Assembly (NCBI GenBank): GCA_965279355.1
Contig: OZ257155.1
Coordinates: 4,836,001-4,900,000, forward strand
Source: G965279355 sp965279355
GTDB lineage: Bacteria; Pseudomonadota; Alphaproteobacteria; CACIAM-22H2
Direction of reading: 5' to 3'
DNA: 64,000 nucleotides
The position numbers and the translations under genes were made by a program. Under the pieces are notes generated by a model. It saw only the letters and a list, made by a program, of their open reading frames with translations, did no database searches and was not told the DNA's origin. Shown here piece by piece: positions 51,287-58,587 of the stretch (positions within the stretch are counted from its first letter, which is position 1; every line of letters begins with the position of its first letter).

Positions 51287-52509
51287 TACTCCGCTGCGGA
51301 TAACGGCAAGGCAAACTGTTCAGACTGTGCTTTGAGCTTCAGAATATGAGGCTGCATGGCGTGAGCGACGGCCTGGACCACGGGCACGACAACAGCGTTC
51401 CCGAATTGCTTGTAAGCCTGTGTGTCAGAAACAGGGATATTCCATTCGCTTCTGGGACCGTATTCAAAACCCATCAGTCGTGCGCACTCGCGGGGGGTTA
51501 GTCGCCTGGGACGAGCGCTTCGCTTTTGCTTCACGAGAATCTCTGAGCCGTCTTTGAAGTATCGGGCGGAGAGGGTTCTCGTAATGTCTTCCGGTCCAAC
51601 GCGCCCGAAGCCGAAACCATTACCCTTGGCCTTATGTTTCTCTGCATATCTCTGGAGGTAGTCCCAAAGATGCCGGGTCAGAGTGTATTTTTCGGGAATA
51701 TCACTCTCCCGTTCCAGGATATCTCCCAGTTTTGGGGCCAGTTCCCGTCCAGGAATCTGGATTGATCGCTCATCAAATCCGACGTCTTCCCGAAATCCGA
51801 CAATGAAGATTCTTTCCCGGTGCTGGGGAACCCAGTGACGGGCGTCGATAACGCGCGTCCTGATTTTGTATCCGAGCTGGTTCTCAAGGACGTCACGTAT
51901 AACGCGGAAGGTGTTTCCCTTGTCGTGACGTTCCAGGTTTTTCACATTCTCAAGAAGAAAGGCGAGGGGACGATGGTGCCCAATGATTTCGGCGAGCTTG
52001 AAAAACAGGTTTCCTTGCTCTTCACACGCGAAACCATGTGGCCGGCCCAGCGCATTCTTCTTTGATACACCAGCGATTGAAAACGGCTGGCATGGAAACC
52101 CGGCAAGCAAAACATCATGCGGCGGGATCTCGGAAGGAGGCACCTTTTGTAGATCCCCGAAAAACTCGTGATCCTCGCCATCCATGAAGTTCGCTTCATA
52201 GGTCAATCGCGCATATTTGTTCCACTCCGCGGTCGCTATGCATCTGCCACCTATCGCTTCGAAGCCCAGCCGCAGCCCACCAATGCCAGCGAAAAGGTCG
52301 ACGAAGCTGAAGAGTTTTTGCTCGCCATAAGCGAAGCCGCGATGCGGCGCCAGTTGTCGGAGGCGATCGAGAGTGGCCTTTCTTGGCTGCCCCTGTCCGC
52401 TGTCGTAACGCTGAATTGTGCGGACGTTGTAGCCCAGCAACCTGGCAGCTTGCGGAGCCTCTAACCCTGCTTTTTCACGTAGCTGGCGAAATTCTGGAAG
52501 TTTTGCCAC
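51286..52509 (-). CDS. dcm: DNA (cytosine-5-)-methyltransferase, Dcm/M.EcoRII type
   Basis: A 407-residue C5-cytosine methyltransferase. An N-terminal helix-turn-helix (LPEFRQLREKAGLEAPQAARLLGYN-like) precedes the catalytic domain with motif I FAGIGGLRLGFE (73-84), motif IV GFPCQPFS (Cys140), motif VI ENVKNL, motif VIII QHRERIFIVGF and motif X AYKQFGNAVVVPVV. The N-terminal HTH and the pairing with Vsr and an EcoRII-like enzyme point to CCWGG as the target. The GTG at 52509 was chosen because AGAGAGG lies 7 nt upstream; a TTG at 52566 would add 19 residues. The HTH may also repress its own promoter, as in M.EcoRII and related enzymes. Confidence 0.94.
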   Translation of the reverse strand: MAKLPEFRQLREKAGLEAPQAARLLGYNVRTIQRYDSGQGQPRKATLDRLRQLAPHRGFAYGEQKLFSFVDLFAGIGGLRLGFEAIGGRCIATAEWNKYARLTYEANFMDGEDHEFFGDLQKVPPSEIPPHDVLLAGFPCQPFSIAGVSKKNALGRPHGFACEEQGNLFFKLAEIIGHHRPLAFLLENVKNLERHDKGNTFRVIRDVLENQLGYKIRTRVIDARHWVPQHRERIFIVGFREDVGFDERSIQIPGRELAPKLGDILERESDIPEKYTLTRHLWDYLQRYAEKHKAKGNGFGFGRVGPEDITRTLSARYFKDGSEILVKQKRSARPRRLTPRECARLMGFEYGPRSEWNIPVSDTQAYKQFGNAVVVPVVQAVAHAMQPHILKLKAQSEQFALPLSAAE

Positions 52510-52567
52510 GACTCGACCTCTCTGGGAACGTTTGCGACATTTTGACAGAAGGTCGGGCGAAAGCAAT

Positions 52568-52595
52568 GTTCTTGTATTGTTCCAGAATACTGAAC
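52568..52595. promoter_or_regulatory. Imperfect inverted repeat upstream of dcm, possible operator
   Basis: GTTCTTGTATT and AATACTGAAC form a near-symmetrical pair (one-base bulge) with 7 nt between. It lies about 60 bp upstream of the dcm start in the divergent promoter region, where autoregulating methyltransferases or the operon's wHTH protein would bind. Purely a pattern match. Confidence 0.3.
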
Positions 52596-52662
52596 TCTAG
52601 TCAATTCGAAATTGTAAACAACATGGAGTGCATGCGACCAACAAAATTGAAATATTGACTCA

Positions 52663-52668
52663 TATAAT
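52663..52668 (+). promoter_or_regulatory. Candidate -10 element of the GHKL operon
   Basis: A perfect TATAAT 39 nt before the first ATG of the plus-strand operon, in a strongly AT-rich 198-bp divergent region. No good -35 is found at 16-18 nt, so it may need an activator. Confidence 0.38.
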
Positions 52669-52707
52669 TCTGAAATGTGATAAACAGGGCGCGAAAGTTG
52701 AGGGCAA

Positions 52708-52935
52708 ATGCGCGACAAGCGGAAGAAATTTGTGGAGTTGGCGGAGGCCCGTGTGAACAGGGCGATCAAGGACATCAGGCTTATTGGAAACTTATCGAAC
52801 CGAAGCGCGTATGCCTCTGCCGATGAGGATGTCCGAAAAATTTTTAAGACCCTTCAGCGGGAACTCGAAATTGCACGTGCAAGATTTGGAGATGGAGCGG
52901 GGGCCAAAGAAAATGAATTTCGACTGGAAGTGTGA
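52708..52935 (+). CDS. Small helical protein, first gene of the GHKL-ATPase operon
   Basis: A 75-residue, mostly alpha-helical basic protein: RDKRKKFVELAEARVNRAIKDIRLIG, then LSNRSAYASADEDVRKIFKTLQREL. I have no family name for it. The sequence has the feel of a conserved partner protein: two helices joined by a short loop with LSNRS and Y, and a coiled-coil-like second helix (heptad pattern in VRKIFKTLQRELEIARARF). The ATG has GAGGG at -9. It ends in an ATGA-type overlap with the GHKL gene, so the two are probably made together. Confidence 0.72.
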   Translation: MRDKRKKFVELAEARVNRAIKDIRLIGNLSNRSAYASADEDVRKIFKTLQRELEIARARFGDGAGAKENEFRLEV

Positions 52936-54785
52936 TGATTGAAGCGAAGTGGTCTTGGATTTGGCCCTTCGTGGGCGCGACGCCTGTCAATCAGGGCCTA
53001 GATACAGAGATGTTCGATCGAACGGACTATCCGTATTCGGAAACGTTCGTTCGGGAGGCCATTCAGAACAGCCTTGACGCAAGGCTCGATTCTTCATCGC
53101 CGGTCGTCATTAGCTTTACATTCCACTCTGCTGCACTCGAAAACAGAGCTGCGTTTCTCCAAGACGCAATCGAATTTAGAAAAAAGGCCGGTTTTGCTAT
53201 CCCGCCCGAATGGCAGAAGGGCACAGTCCATTGGCTAGCCATTGAAGATTTTAATGCCAAAGGTCTAGGGGGCGATATTAGGCGCCGCACGAGCGACTTT
53301 TGGAACTACTGGCTCAATTTTGGCTTATCTAACAAAGATGGATCTGGACGCGGCGGTCGAGGGATAGGCCGCGTAACTTTCTTGATCGCATCCAGAATTC
53401 AAACAGTTATTGGTTTTACACGCCGGAGCAGTGACGCGCAGACTGCAGCCTGCGGAATGTGTGTATTAAAGCCCATGGAGGAAGGCGAGCGCTTTCATTC
53501 AACGCATGCGTATCTCGCAAAAGCGGAAGACAACTCGATTTATCAGCTACACGAGGGGGCTGATTTTCATCGGGGTTTAGAAGAAGTATTTAATCTCACC
53601 GGTTATTCCAGGGGGCCAAGCGCTAGTGGGCTAGCACTAATTATTCCTTACCCACACATAGAGCTAACGCCTGACGGCATTTTTGCTTCCGTTATCGAGC
53701 ATTTTTCGCCGGCAATTCTTGGCAGGACGCTAGTGGTGAAGGTCAATGGAAAGACCTTGGATGAAAATACGATTGGAGATGTCGCGATCGAAGTTGCGGG
53801 GCGGATTAACTCCGAAGCTATTCGCGAAGATGTCGGCAGATATATCAGTCTTATAAAGGCCTGCCTTTTTGGTGAGGTAACGCAGTTATCGATATCAGAC
53901 TTGAAGTCTGAGTTTCCTGCGCTCCGCGGCACCGCTCCTATTAAAAAACTCCAGGTTGCTGTGGAGCGTAATGAGCCAGTCGGGATTGAGTTGGTTTTTC
54001 CCTTAGAGCGCTTCGGTAAAATTCAGTCGGTGAGCTTGAGAGCTGCCGTGGCAAAGGCTCCCCCTGGGAAGCCGCCCGTGGATCGACTTTTTCGTGAAGG
54101 TATGTGTCTGCCAGATGTGAGAGCAAGAGCTCCTGGCGAGTTGGACTTGCTGCTTCTCGTCGACGATCCGTTGTTAGCTACGTATTTAAATTTGTGCGAG
54201 GGCAAGGCTCACTTGGATCTTCTTGAATCGAAGGAGATCAAATCTAAGCTCGACGAAGCCAAATTCTCTGGCGGTTCACGCGTGAAACGATTCGTGAAAA
54301 ATTTGCCCTTTGAACTCAGAACTTTGCTGACGCCGGATATAGTAGATCCAGATACGAGCGTCTTTAATGCCTTTTTCTCAATTATTGATGAGAAGGCAGG
54401 ATCAGAGATGGGGGATGGAAAAAAGCCAACACTGCCAAAACCTCCACCGCCGCCACCCCCACCGCCAACAACTCCGGCTCTTCTCGTCGAGACTCTGTCC
54501 GATGGGTTTAAAATAAAAGCGAACCCGAAGTACTCTAGCTGGCCAGTCAATGTTTCGATTGCGATTGCATATGCGGATGGAAGCCGCAAGCCAGCATGGA
54601 GTGAACTTGATTTTAAACCGTCGGATTTAGAAGTCATGAACCATGGCTGTGAGGTGGCTTTCACCAAGAATGTCCTTCAGGCGCTCAATTGTGGAGCGGA
54701 TTTTAGGGTGGAGATTGCGGGTTTTGATTCAAAGCGTGAACTAGATACTCGAATCAGGGTCTGGAAAAATGCGCAGACGAATTAG
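52932..54785 (+). CDS. GHKL-type ATPase (MutL/MORC-like), core of an uncharacterised operon
   Basis: A 617-residue protein. The N-terminal third carries the Bergerat-fold motifs: N box REAIQNSLDAR (41-51, Glu42 and Asn46), G1-like motif EDFNAKGLGG (105-114) and G2-like glycine-rich lid GSGRGGRGIGR (137-147). A second domain (about 230-430) may be the S5-like transducer (LALIIPYPHIELTPDG..., KLQVAVERNEPVGIEL). A nine-proline tract lies near residue 505 and a beta-rich tail follows. It has no HisKA or toprim domain, so it is not a kinase or topoisomerase. GHKL ATPases related to MORC and MutL have been described in restriction-modification neighbourhoods, which fits the location next to dcm-vsr. 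Its base composition is more AT-rich than housekeeping neighbours. Confidence 0.82.
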   Translation: MMIEAKWSWIWPFVGATPVNQGLDTEMFDRTDYPYSETFVREAIQNSLDARLDSSSPVVISFTFHSAALENRAAFLQDAIEFRKKAGFAIPPEWQKGTVHWLAIEDFNAKGLGGDIRRRTSDFWNYWLNFGLSNKDGSGRGGRGIGRVTFLIASRIQTVIGFTRRSSDAQTAACGMCVLKPMEEGERFHSTHAYLAKAEDNSIYQLHEGADFHRGLEEVFNLTGYSRGPSASGLALIIPYPHIELTPDGIFASVIEHFSPAILGRTLVVKVNGKTLDENTIGDVAIEVAGRINSEAIREDVGRYISLIKACLFGEVTQLSISDLKSEFPALRGTAPIKKLQVAVERNEPVGIELVFPLERFGKIQSVSLRAAVAKAPPGKPPVDRLFREGMCLPDVRARAPGELDLLLLVDDPLLATYLNLCEGKAHLDLLESKEIKSKLDEAKFSGGSRVKRFVKNLPFELRTLLTPDIVDPDTSVFNAFFSIIDEKAGSEMGDGKKPTLPKPPPPPPPPPTTPALLVETLSDGFKIKANPKYSSWPVNVSIAIAYADGSRKPAWSELDFKPSDLEVMNHGCEVAFTKNVLQALNCGADFRVEIAGFDSKRELDTRIRVWKNAQTN

Positions 54786-55533
54786 ATTAACTGGCAGAAA
54801 ACAGCTTAGTCGGTCGGCGGTTACTCTCAAGATCGTTGAAGTTCCGGGTAAGAGACTATTGAGTTTGAGTTTTGTGGACGAGGACTCCTTTAAAGGCTTT
54901 CCGCGCGACTCCAGACTCGTGGTGCGGGTCTACGAAAACAAGCTGGTGGAGCTCATCGAATTTGGCACATTGGGTGAGCCTAAATCTGCCGCCGATCTTA
55001 GGAGCCCGGCTTTTGTCGCTCCAAGTTGTCAGTTGCTGGTGGCAGCCTCTGGAAAAGAAAACTACGGATTGTTGCTTGGCAGCACTGACACTTGGACGTT
55101 GCATGCAAATGATGAGAAGGCTGATAAATCCCGAAAGGGGATATTGCTTTTCTTGCCTAAAGATATCGCACCGAGAGCATGGAAGCTCGATATCAGGGAA
55201 AATGACTATCCAATAGTATTCGTTGATAAGAGGATACCGGATCCTAGAGTCTGGGCGCACAACGACCCGGTTTTTGTAAGTTCAGTTCTTCCCGCAATTA
55301 TGTTTCAGGTGTTCGACGATATTCTGGTTAACCCATCTCCCGAGGATGTGGACTGGATGAGTGATTGGCTCCGTTGGTCCGACATACTGATGCCGGGAAA
55401 AAAGCCGCCGCTTTCGGGAAGTTCCGATGAGAGGAAAGATTGGATCGAGGATCTAATTGACACTTTTTGCCAAAGACACAGACTCTCTGACAGGTTGATC
55501 AATCAGCTTACAGCTGCGGGAGTGTCAGTATGA
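54769..55533 (+). CDS. Unknown protein 3 of the GHKL operon
   Basis: Not recognised. A 254-residue protein overlapping the GHKL gene by 17 bp. The N-terminal half is beta-rich (TLKIVEVPGKRLLSLSFVDED, RLVVRVYENKLVELIEFG), followed by an alternating region (CQLLVAASGKENYGLLLGSTD, GILLFLPKDIAPRAWKLDI), and the C-terminal 90 residues look helical (VLPAIMFQVFDDILVNPSPEDVDW, WIEDLIDTFCQRH). No catalytic motif stands out. The tight overlap and matching base composition indicate that it works with the ATPase. Confidence 0.75.
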   Translation: MRRRIRLTGRKQLSRSAVTLKIVEVPGKRLLSLSFVDEDSFKGFPRDSRLVVRVYENKLVELIEFGTLGEPKSAADLRSPAFVAPSCQLLVAASGKENYGLLLGSTDTWTLHANDEKADKSRKGILLFLPKDIAPRAWKLDIRENDYPIVFVDKRIPDPRVWAHNDPVFVSSVLPAIMFQVFDDILVNPSPEDVDWMSDWLRWSDILMPGKKPPLSGSSDERKDWIEDLIDTFCQRHRLSDRLINQLTAAGVSV

Positions 55534-56240
55534 TGTACTCTACGCTTTACGAGTTTACTCCTGCGGGCCTCGCCATTTTTCAGAAAGCGTTTATGGGGGA
55601 GATAGACGAGGACGCAATTAACCTGCTTGATCCGTCCACCGTTCAAAAGCTTGATGGTACGGGTTCAATAGAGACTATGCCGTTTGAAACGGCAAAAGAG
55701 ATGGCGGTTGCTGTCATGTCGGCTGTTGGTTCGCGAGAGCTTTCTGACCTTATTCCGCGTAACGCACTTTGGGCGTGGCTTACTTTCGTTCTCCGAGATG
55801 TGTTGTTTCCGAAAGATGGTGCGGGACGCCGTAAGGTGGGCGAGCTTCATCGCTGGTACCCCAGTGATGCCAATGACTGGCAGAAAGGGCAGCGGCACTT
55901 GGTCCGGATGCCGGTTCAGTTGCATTCATCGTTAGGGAACAATGCGGACCATCTGTTGTGTGTGCCGCCTTCAGTGCTACCGGACATCCGAGAGCAATTG
56001 ACTAGTCAGCAAGATATGTTCCATCCCACTTTTCAGGCGGTTGCACGGTTGCTTTATTTCGATGAACGCAAGAACAAACTGAAGGTTGGATCAGGTGGCA
56101 AAGGAGGCGGTTCGCCGCGGCGATTGGCTAAGATTCGGCAGCAATTGGTGGTGACATGGAACCTGTTTGATCTGCCGCCCGAAACGCTAATCGAAATGCT
56201 TCCAAAAGAATTTAACCGGTTTAAGCCGTCTGTTGCGTGA
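55530..56240 (+). CDS. Unknown protein 4 of the GHKL operon (DUF-like)
   Basis: A 236-residue protein overlapping the previous gene by four bases. It is helical with conserved-looking Trp/Pro/Asp patches: IPRNALWAWLTFVLRDVLFPKDG, then GRRKVGELHRWYPSDANDWQKG, then RHLVRMPVQLHSSLGNNADHLL, and a basic, glycine-rich loop (KVGSGGKGGGSPRRLAKIRQQL) near the C-terminus. I recall similar unnamed proteins in defence-type operons (possibly the family called DUF6339), but I cannot confirm this. The basic loop could contact nucleic acid. Confidence 0.74.
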   Translation: MMYSTLYEFTPAGLAIFQKAFMGEIDEDAINLLDPSTVQKLDGTGSIETMPFETAKEMAVAVMSAVGSRELSDLIPRNALWAWLTFVLRDVLFPKDGAGRRKVGELHRWYPSDANDWQKGQRHLVRMPVQLHSSLGNNADHLLCVPPSVLPDIREQLTSQQDMFHPTFQAVARLLYFDERKNKLKVGSGGKGGGSPRRLAKIRQQLVVTWNLFDLPPETLIEMLPKEFNRFKPSVA

Positions 56241-56250
56241 GGGCTCATCT

Positions 56251-56517
56251 GTGAAGAATGTCGACCATCCTTATTTTCTCGCACAGGCCGCGATGGCACA
56301 ACTTAAGGCTGCTATCCATTTGTTGCTTAGCTCTGGGCCAGTCGGAGGATTGAAGAACGTAGAGATCGGCCGAGCACTTGGAATATATAAAGGTCATGTG
56401 AAGCACGAAGGCCATATATCGCGGACCCTTCTTGAAATTATGCAGGAAGAAGGTGTTGTTGAGCAGGATAATGCTACGAAAGCATGGAGACTTCGGCCGG
56501 TGTCTATTCCGGAGTGA
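56251..56517 (+). CDS. Small winged-helix-like DNA-binding protein, last gene of the GHKL operon
   Basis: An 88-residue protein that resembles a winged helix: helix 1 FLAQAAMAQLKAAIHLLLSS, helix 2 KNVEIGRALGIYKG, recognition-type helix SRTLLEIMQEEG, and the wing VVEQDNATKAWRLR. The GTG at 56251 was chosen because GAGGG lies about 9 nt upstream; a TTG six codons earlier (56233) overlaps the preceding gene end and is also possible. It may be the regulator of the operon or a DNA-binding adaptor for the ATPase. Confidence 0.62.
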   Translation: MKNVDHPYFLAQAAMAQLKAAIHLLLSSGPVGGLKNVEIGRALGIYKGHVKHEGHISRTLLEIMQEEGVVEQDNATKAWRLRPVSIPE

Positions 56518-56542
56518 GAACTAAGGTTCGTCACCCCTCGCA

Positions 56543-56800
56543 TCACACCTTGCACTTCCCCTGCCATTGTCGCGCCAGGCCGGCCTTGATCAGCACGCTG
56601 CCTACGTCGCGGCCGTTCACCTGGACATAGCCGAGCGTGCGGCCCTTCGGGTCGATGGCGCCGGCGCGGTTGACCGACATCTTGCCCTGGGTCAGCGTCT
56701 TCGACGTGAAATCGCGCGCCGCTTGGCCGTGCGTGCATTCGGCGGCACAGCGGCAGCGCACAACCTCGGGCGTGTCGACATGGGGCAGGCGGATATGTCT
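56543..56800 (-). pseudogene. Truncated copy of the thermonuclease gene
   Basis: The translated fragment RCRCAAECTHGQAARDFTS... to the end matches the C-terminal half of the full-length SNase-like protein at 57.7-58.3 kb. At DNA level 56549-56799 is about 90 percent identical (by eye) to 57754-58002. Identity stops abruptly at GGCGGATATG, where the full copy continues with the signal/TM region and the catalytic VIDGDTID motif. The fragment therefore lacks the first catalytic strand and is not functional. Confidence 0.78.
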
Positions 56801-56923
56801 TCAGGCGAGAGCCAGGACTTCCAGATCGGGTGAGTGACGGCCGCGTTTCTGCACATCTTAGTTCCGTTTCCGTACATCTTCGGCCTTCCAAAATATCCGC
56901 GTTTCAGGCAAAGACTCAGTAGA

Positions 56924-56949
56924 GCCGACTTCGCTGAAGCTTCGGCGGA
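56924..56949 (+). repeat. REP-like palindromic repeat, left copy
   Basis: CTTCGCTGAAGCTTCGGCGG core. The same sequence is found inverted at 57694-57719. The two copies flank the terminase-like gene and are near-palindromic in themselves (TTCGCTGAAGC/GCTTCAGCGAA). Confidence 0.75.
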
Positions 56950-57151
56950 CGAGCCCGCTTTCGACCGACGCCACGAACCCACGCCGCCCGTGACCTCTGC
57001 CTGACAAACCTGCGGGCATTGGGTGTGCGGATGCTTTCGGCGGCTCCGCGGGATGCCGCCGGTTTCCTAATTAAAGTCCTGAAAACAAACCCGTCCTGAG
57101 GCGGGCGCGTCCATGCGCTCGCTCGACGGACGCCAACCAGTGGAGATCTGC

Positions 57152-57202
57152 ATGACTCAGAATCTGTCTGTCGTCCAAAACAGTCCGCGCGGGAGGGCCT
57201 GA
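57152..57202 (+). CDS. Possible 16-residue upstream open reading frame
   Basis: ATG with GGAG seven bases upstream encodes MTQNLSVVQNSPRGRA and ends 3 bp before the ATG of the terminase-like gene, whose ribosome-binding GGGAGGG lies inside it. It could be a coupling leader or a relic of a lost gene. Confidence 0.25.
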   Translation: MTQNLSVVQNSPRGRA

Positions 57203-57205
57203 GCC

Positions 57206-57688
57206 ATGCGCGGTCAGACAACGTCGATGGAAAAACGGGAGGCCTTCCTGAAGGCCTTCAGTCAGTGCGGCAGCGCGACTCAGGCCTGTATCGAAGCCGG
57301 GATTTCGCGGCGCACCTGTTATGAATGGCGGCAGACTGATGCCGCGTTCGCCGAGGCCTGGGCGGACATGGTGGAGGAGGCCCACGACCGGCTTGAAGAT
57401 GAAGCGATGCGGCGGGCCGTGGAGGGGGTCGAGAGACCTGTCTTCTACAAGGGGACGCTGATCGGCCATACGCGGACCTACAGCGATTCTCTCCTGAAGG
57501 CCCTGCTGCAACGCCGCCGCCCCGAGGTGTACGGCCGGGCACGGCCGGGGGAGGGATCGCAGACGAAGAAGCAGGAGGTCCAGGTCGTGGTGCGGAAATT
57601 TTTTCCGAAAAATAGCGATACGGCGTTATCTGGATCGCCGGCCGCTACTGAGCCACCGGTACGCTTGCCGACGCCGGGACAGTCCTGA
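57206..57688 (+). CDS. Terminase small subunit-like / phage-type HTH protein
   Basis: A 160-residue protein. The first 65 residues form a helix-turn-helix unit typical of small terminases: KREAFLKAFSQCGSATQACIEAGISRRTCYEWR, then DAAFAEAWADMVEEAHDRLEDEA. The middle (RRAVEGVERPVFYKG, RTYSDSLLKALLQRRRPEVYG) matches the common alphaproteobacterial phage terminase small subunit pattern; the C-terminal 45 residues are Lys/Pro/Ser-rich and disordered. No large terminase, portal or capsid genes are near, so it is an orphan, probably a prophage relic or an independently moving gene. It lies between two inverted REP-like repeats. Confidence 0.72.
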   Translation: MRGQTTSMEKREAFLKAFSQCGSATQACIEAGISRRTCYEWRQTDAAFAEAWADMVEEAHDRLEDEAMRRAVEGVERPVFYKGTLIGHTRTYSDSLLKALLQRRRPEVYGRARPGEGSQTKKQEVQVVVRKFFPKNSDTALSGSPAATEPPVRLPTPGQS

Positions 57689-57693
57689 GTTTA

Positions 57694-57719
57694 TCCGCCG
57701 AAGCTTCAGCGAAGGCGGA
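57694..57719 (-). repeat. REP-like palindromic repeat, right copy
   Basis: TCCGCCGAAGCTTCAGCGAA followed by GGCGGA; the inverse of 56924-56949 with one base different. It lies 5 bp after the terminase-like gene stop and could act as its transcription end. Confidence 0.75.
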
Positions 57720-57735
57720 GCTAGCCCGTGACGCT

Positions 57736-58287
57736 TTAGCTGGGGCACCATCCCTTGCTCTTCCCCTGCCATTGCCGCGCCAGGCCGGCCTTGATCAGCA
57801 TCGTGCCGACGTCGTTGCCGTTCACCTGGACATAACCGAGCGTGCGGCCCTTCGGGTCGGTGGCGCCGGTGCGGTCGACCGACATCTTGCCCTGGGTCAG
57901 CGCCGTCGCCGTGAACTCGCGCGCCGCCTGGCCCTGCGTGCATTCGGCGGCACAGCGGCAGCGCACAACCTCGGGCGTGTCGACATGGGGCAGGCGGATA
58001 TGCTCGCCGTCGACGTCGATCGTGTCGCCGTCGATCACCAAGGCGCCGTTCATCGCAAAGGCCCGCGCGTGCACATCCGTGTCCTTGTGCAGGAGCACCA
58101 CGGCGACGAGCGCGGCGAACAGCGTCACCAGCGCCGTATTGATGAGCCGCGTGTTGCGGAGGGTGAGCGTCCACCAGGGCTGGCGCGCGGCCGCGGCCGC
58201 CCGGCGTTGCCGGAAGAGGGTTTCGGCCACCGTCTCGCGCCTGACGATGCGGCGGGTCGGCTGGTTGTAGACTCGGATGGGACGCAT
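57736..58287 (-). CDS. Thermonuclease (SNase-like) family protein
   Basis: A 183-residue SNase-fold protein. The N-terminus is basic and is followed by one membrane helix (about 49-67, LINTALVTLFAALVAVVLL), so the domain is anchored and faces the periplasm. The OB-fold motifs are VIDGDTIDVDGEHIRLPHVDTPE (catalytic Asp and Arg/Glu region), then TDPKGRTLGYVQVNG and IKAGLARQWQGK. Six cysteines could form disulphides (CRCAAEC). SNase-like proteins cut DNA or RNA with calcium. A truncated duplicate lies 1 kb to the left. Confidence 0.82.
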   Translation of the reverse strand: MRPIRVYNQPTRRIVRRETVAETLFRQRRAAAAARQPWWTLTLRNTRLINTALVTLFAALVAVVLLHKDTDVHARAFAMNGALVIDGDTIDVDGEHIRLPHVDTPEVVRCRCAAECTQGQAAREFTATALTQGKMSVDRTGATDPKGRTLGYVQVNGNDVGTMLIKAGLARQWQGKSKGWCPS

Positions 58288-58370
58288 CCGAGCAGGCTAC
58301 GGGCGTATTCCCGCCCGGAGTGTGCGTGTTCGCACAGTTAGGGTGTTGCCCGTGGCTTTGTCCGGAATGT

Positions 58371-58520
58371 CCCCCTCATTCCGACCCTCTCCCCAACGGG
58401 GAGAGGGACGAGCGAAGCGAGGGGTGAGGGGGAGCGTGCAGCGCTTCTCTTCGTGATAGTGAGATTTTTCGCTGACGCGACCCCCTCACCCCGGCCCTCT
58501 CCCCGTCGGGGAGAGGGGGA
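58371..58520. repeat. Cluster of palindromic REP-like repeats
   Basis: Two copies of a CCCCCTCA...CCCTCTCCCC-n-GGGGAGAGGG module (58371-58432 and 58481-58520), each able to form a long stem. Related copies lie at 58743-58859. This family is widespread in alphaproteobacterial intergenic DNA; a mobile or processing role is not established here. Confidence 0.78.
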
Positions 58521-58587
58521 AGTTAGAGTTGGGTCGCGACCGGCCGCGTGAGTTGCATCGCTATCCGGGCTGCGCTATATCCCTCCC

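Larger units (their letters stand above)
56801..57205. other. Gene-poor segment with a REP-like palindrome
   Basis: No convincing gene in these 405 bp apart from a possible 16-codon frame near the end. It contains the left copy of the CTTCGCTGAAGCTTCGGCGGA repeat at 56924-56949. The remainder shows no structure that I can name. Confidence 0.5.

Noticed and set aside
53648..54667. Minus-strand frames within the GHKL gene, including a glycine-rich one
   Set aside because: The glycine run is the complement of the polyproline tract; no start signals, and the plus-strand protein carries ATPase motifs.
56394..56891. 165-codon minus-strand frame across the end of the GHKL operon
   Set aside because: An out-of-frame reading of the truncated thermonuclease copy joined to the antisense of the winged-helix gene.
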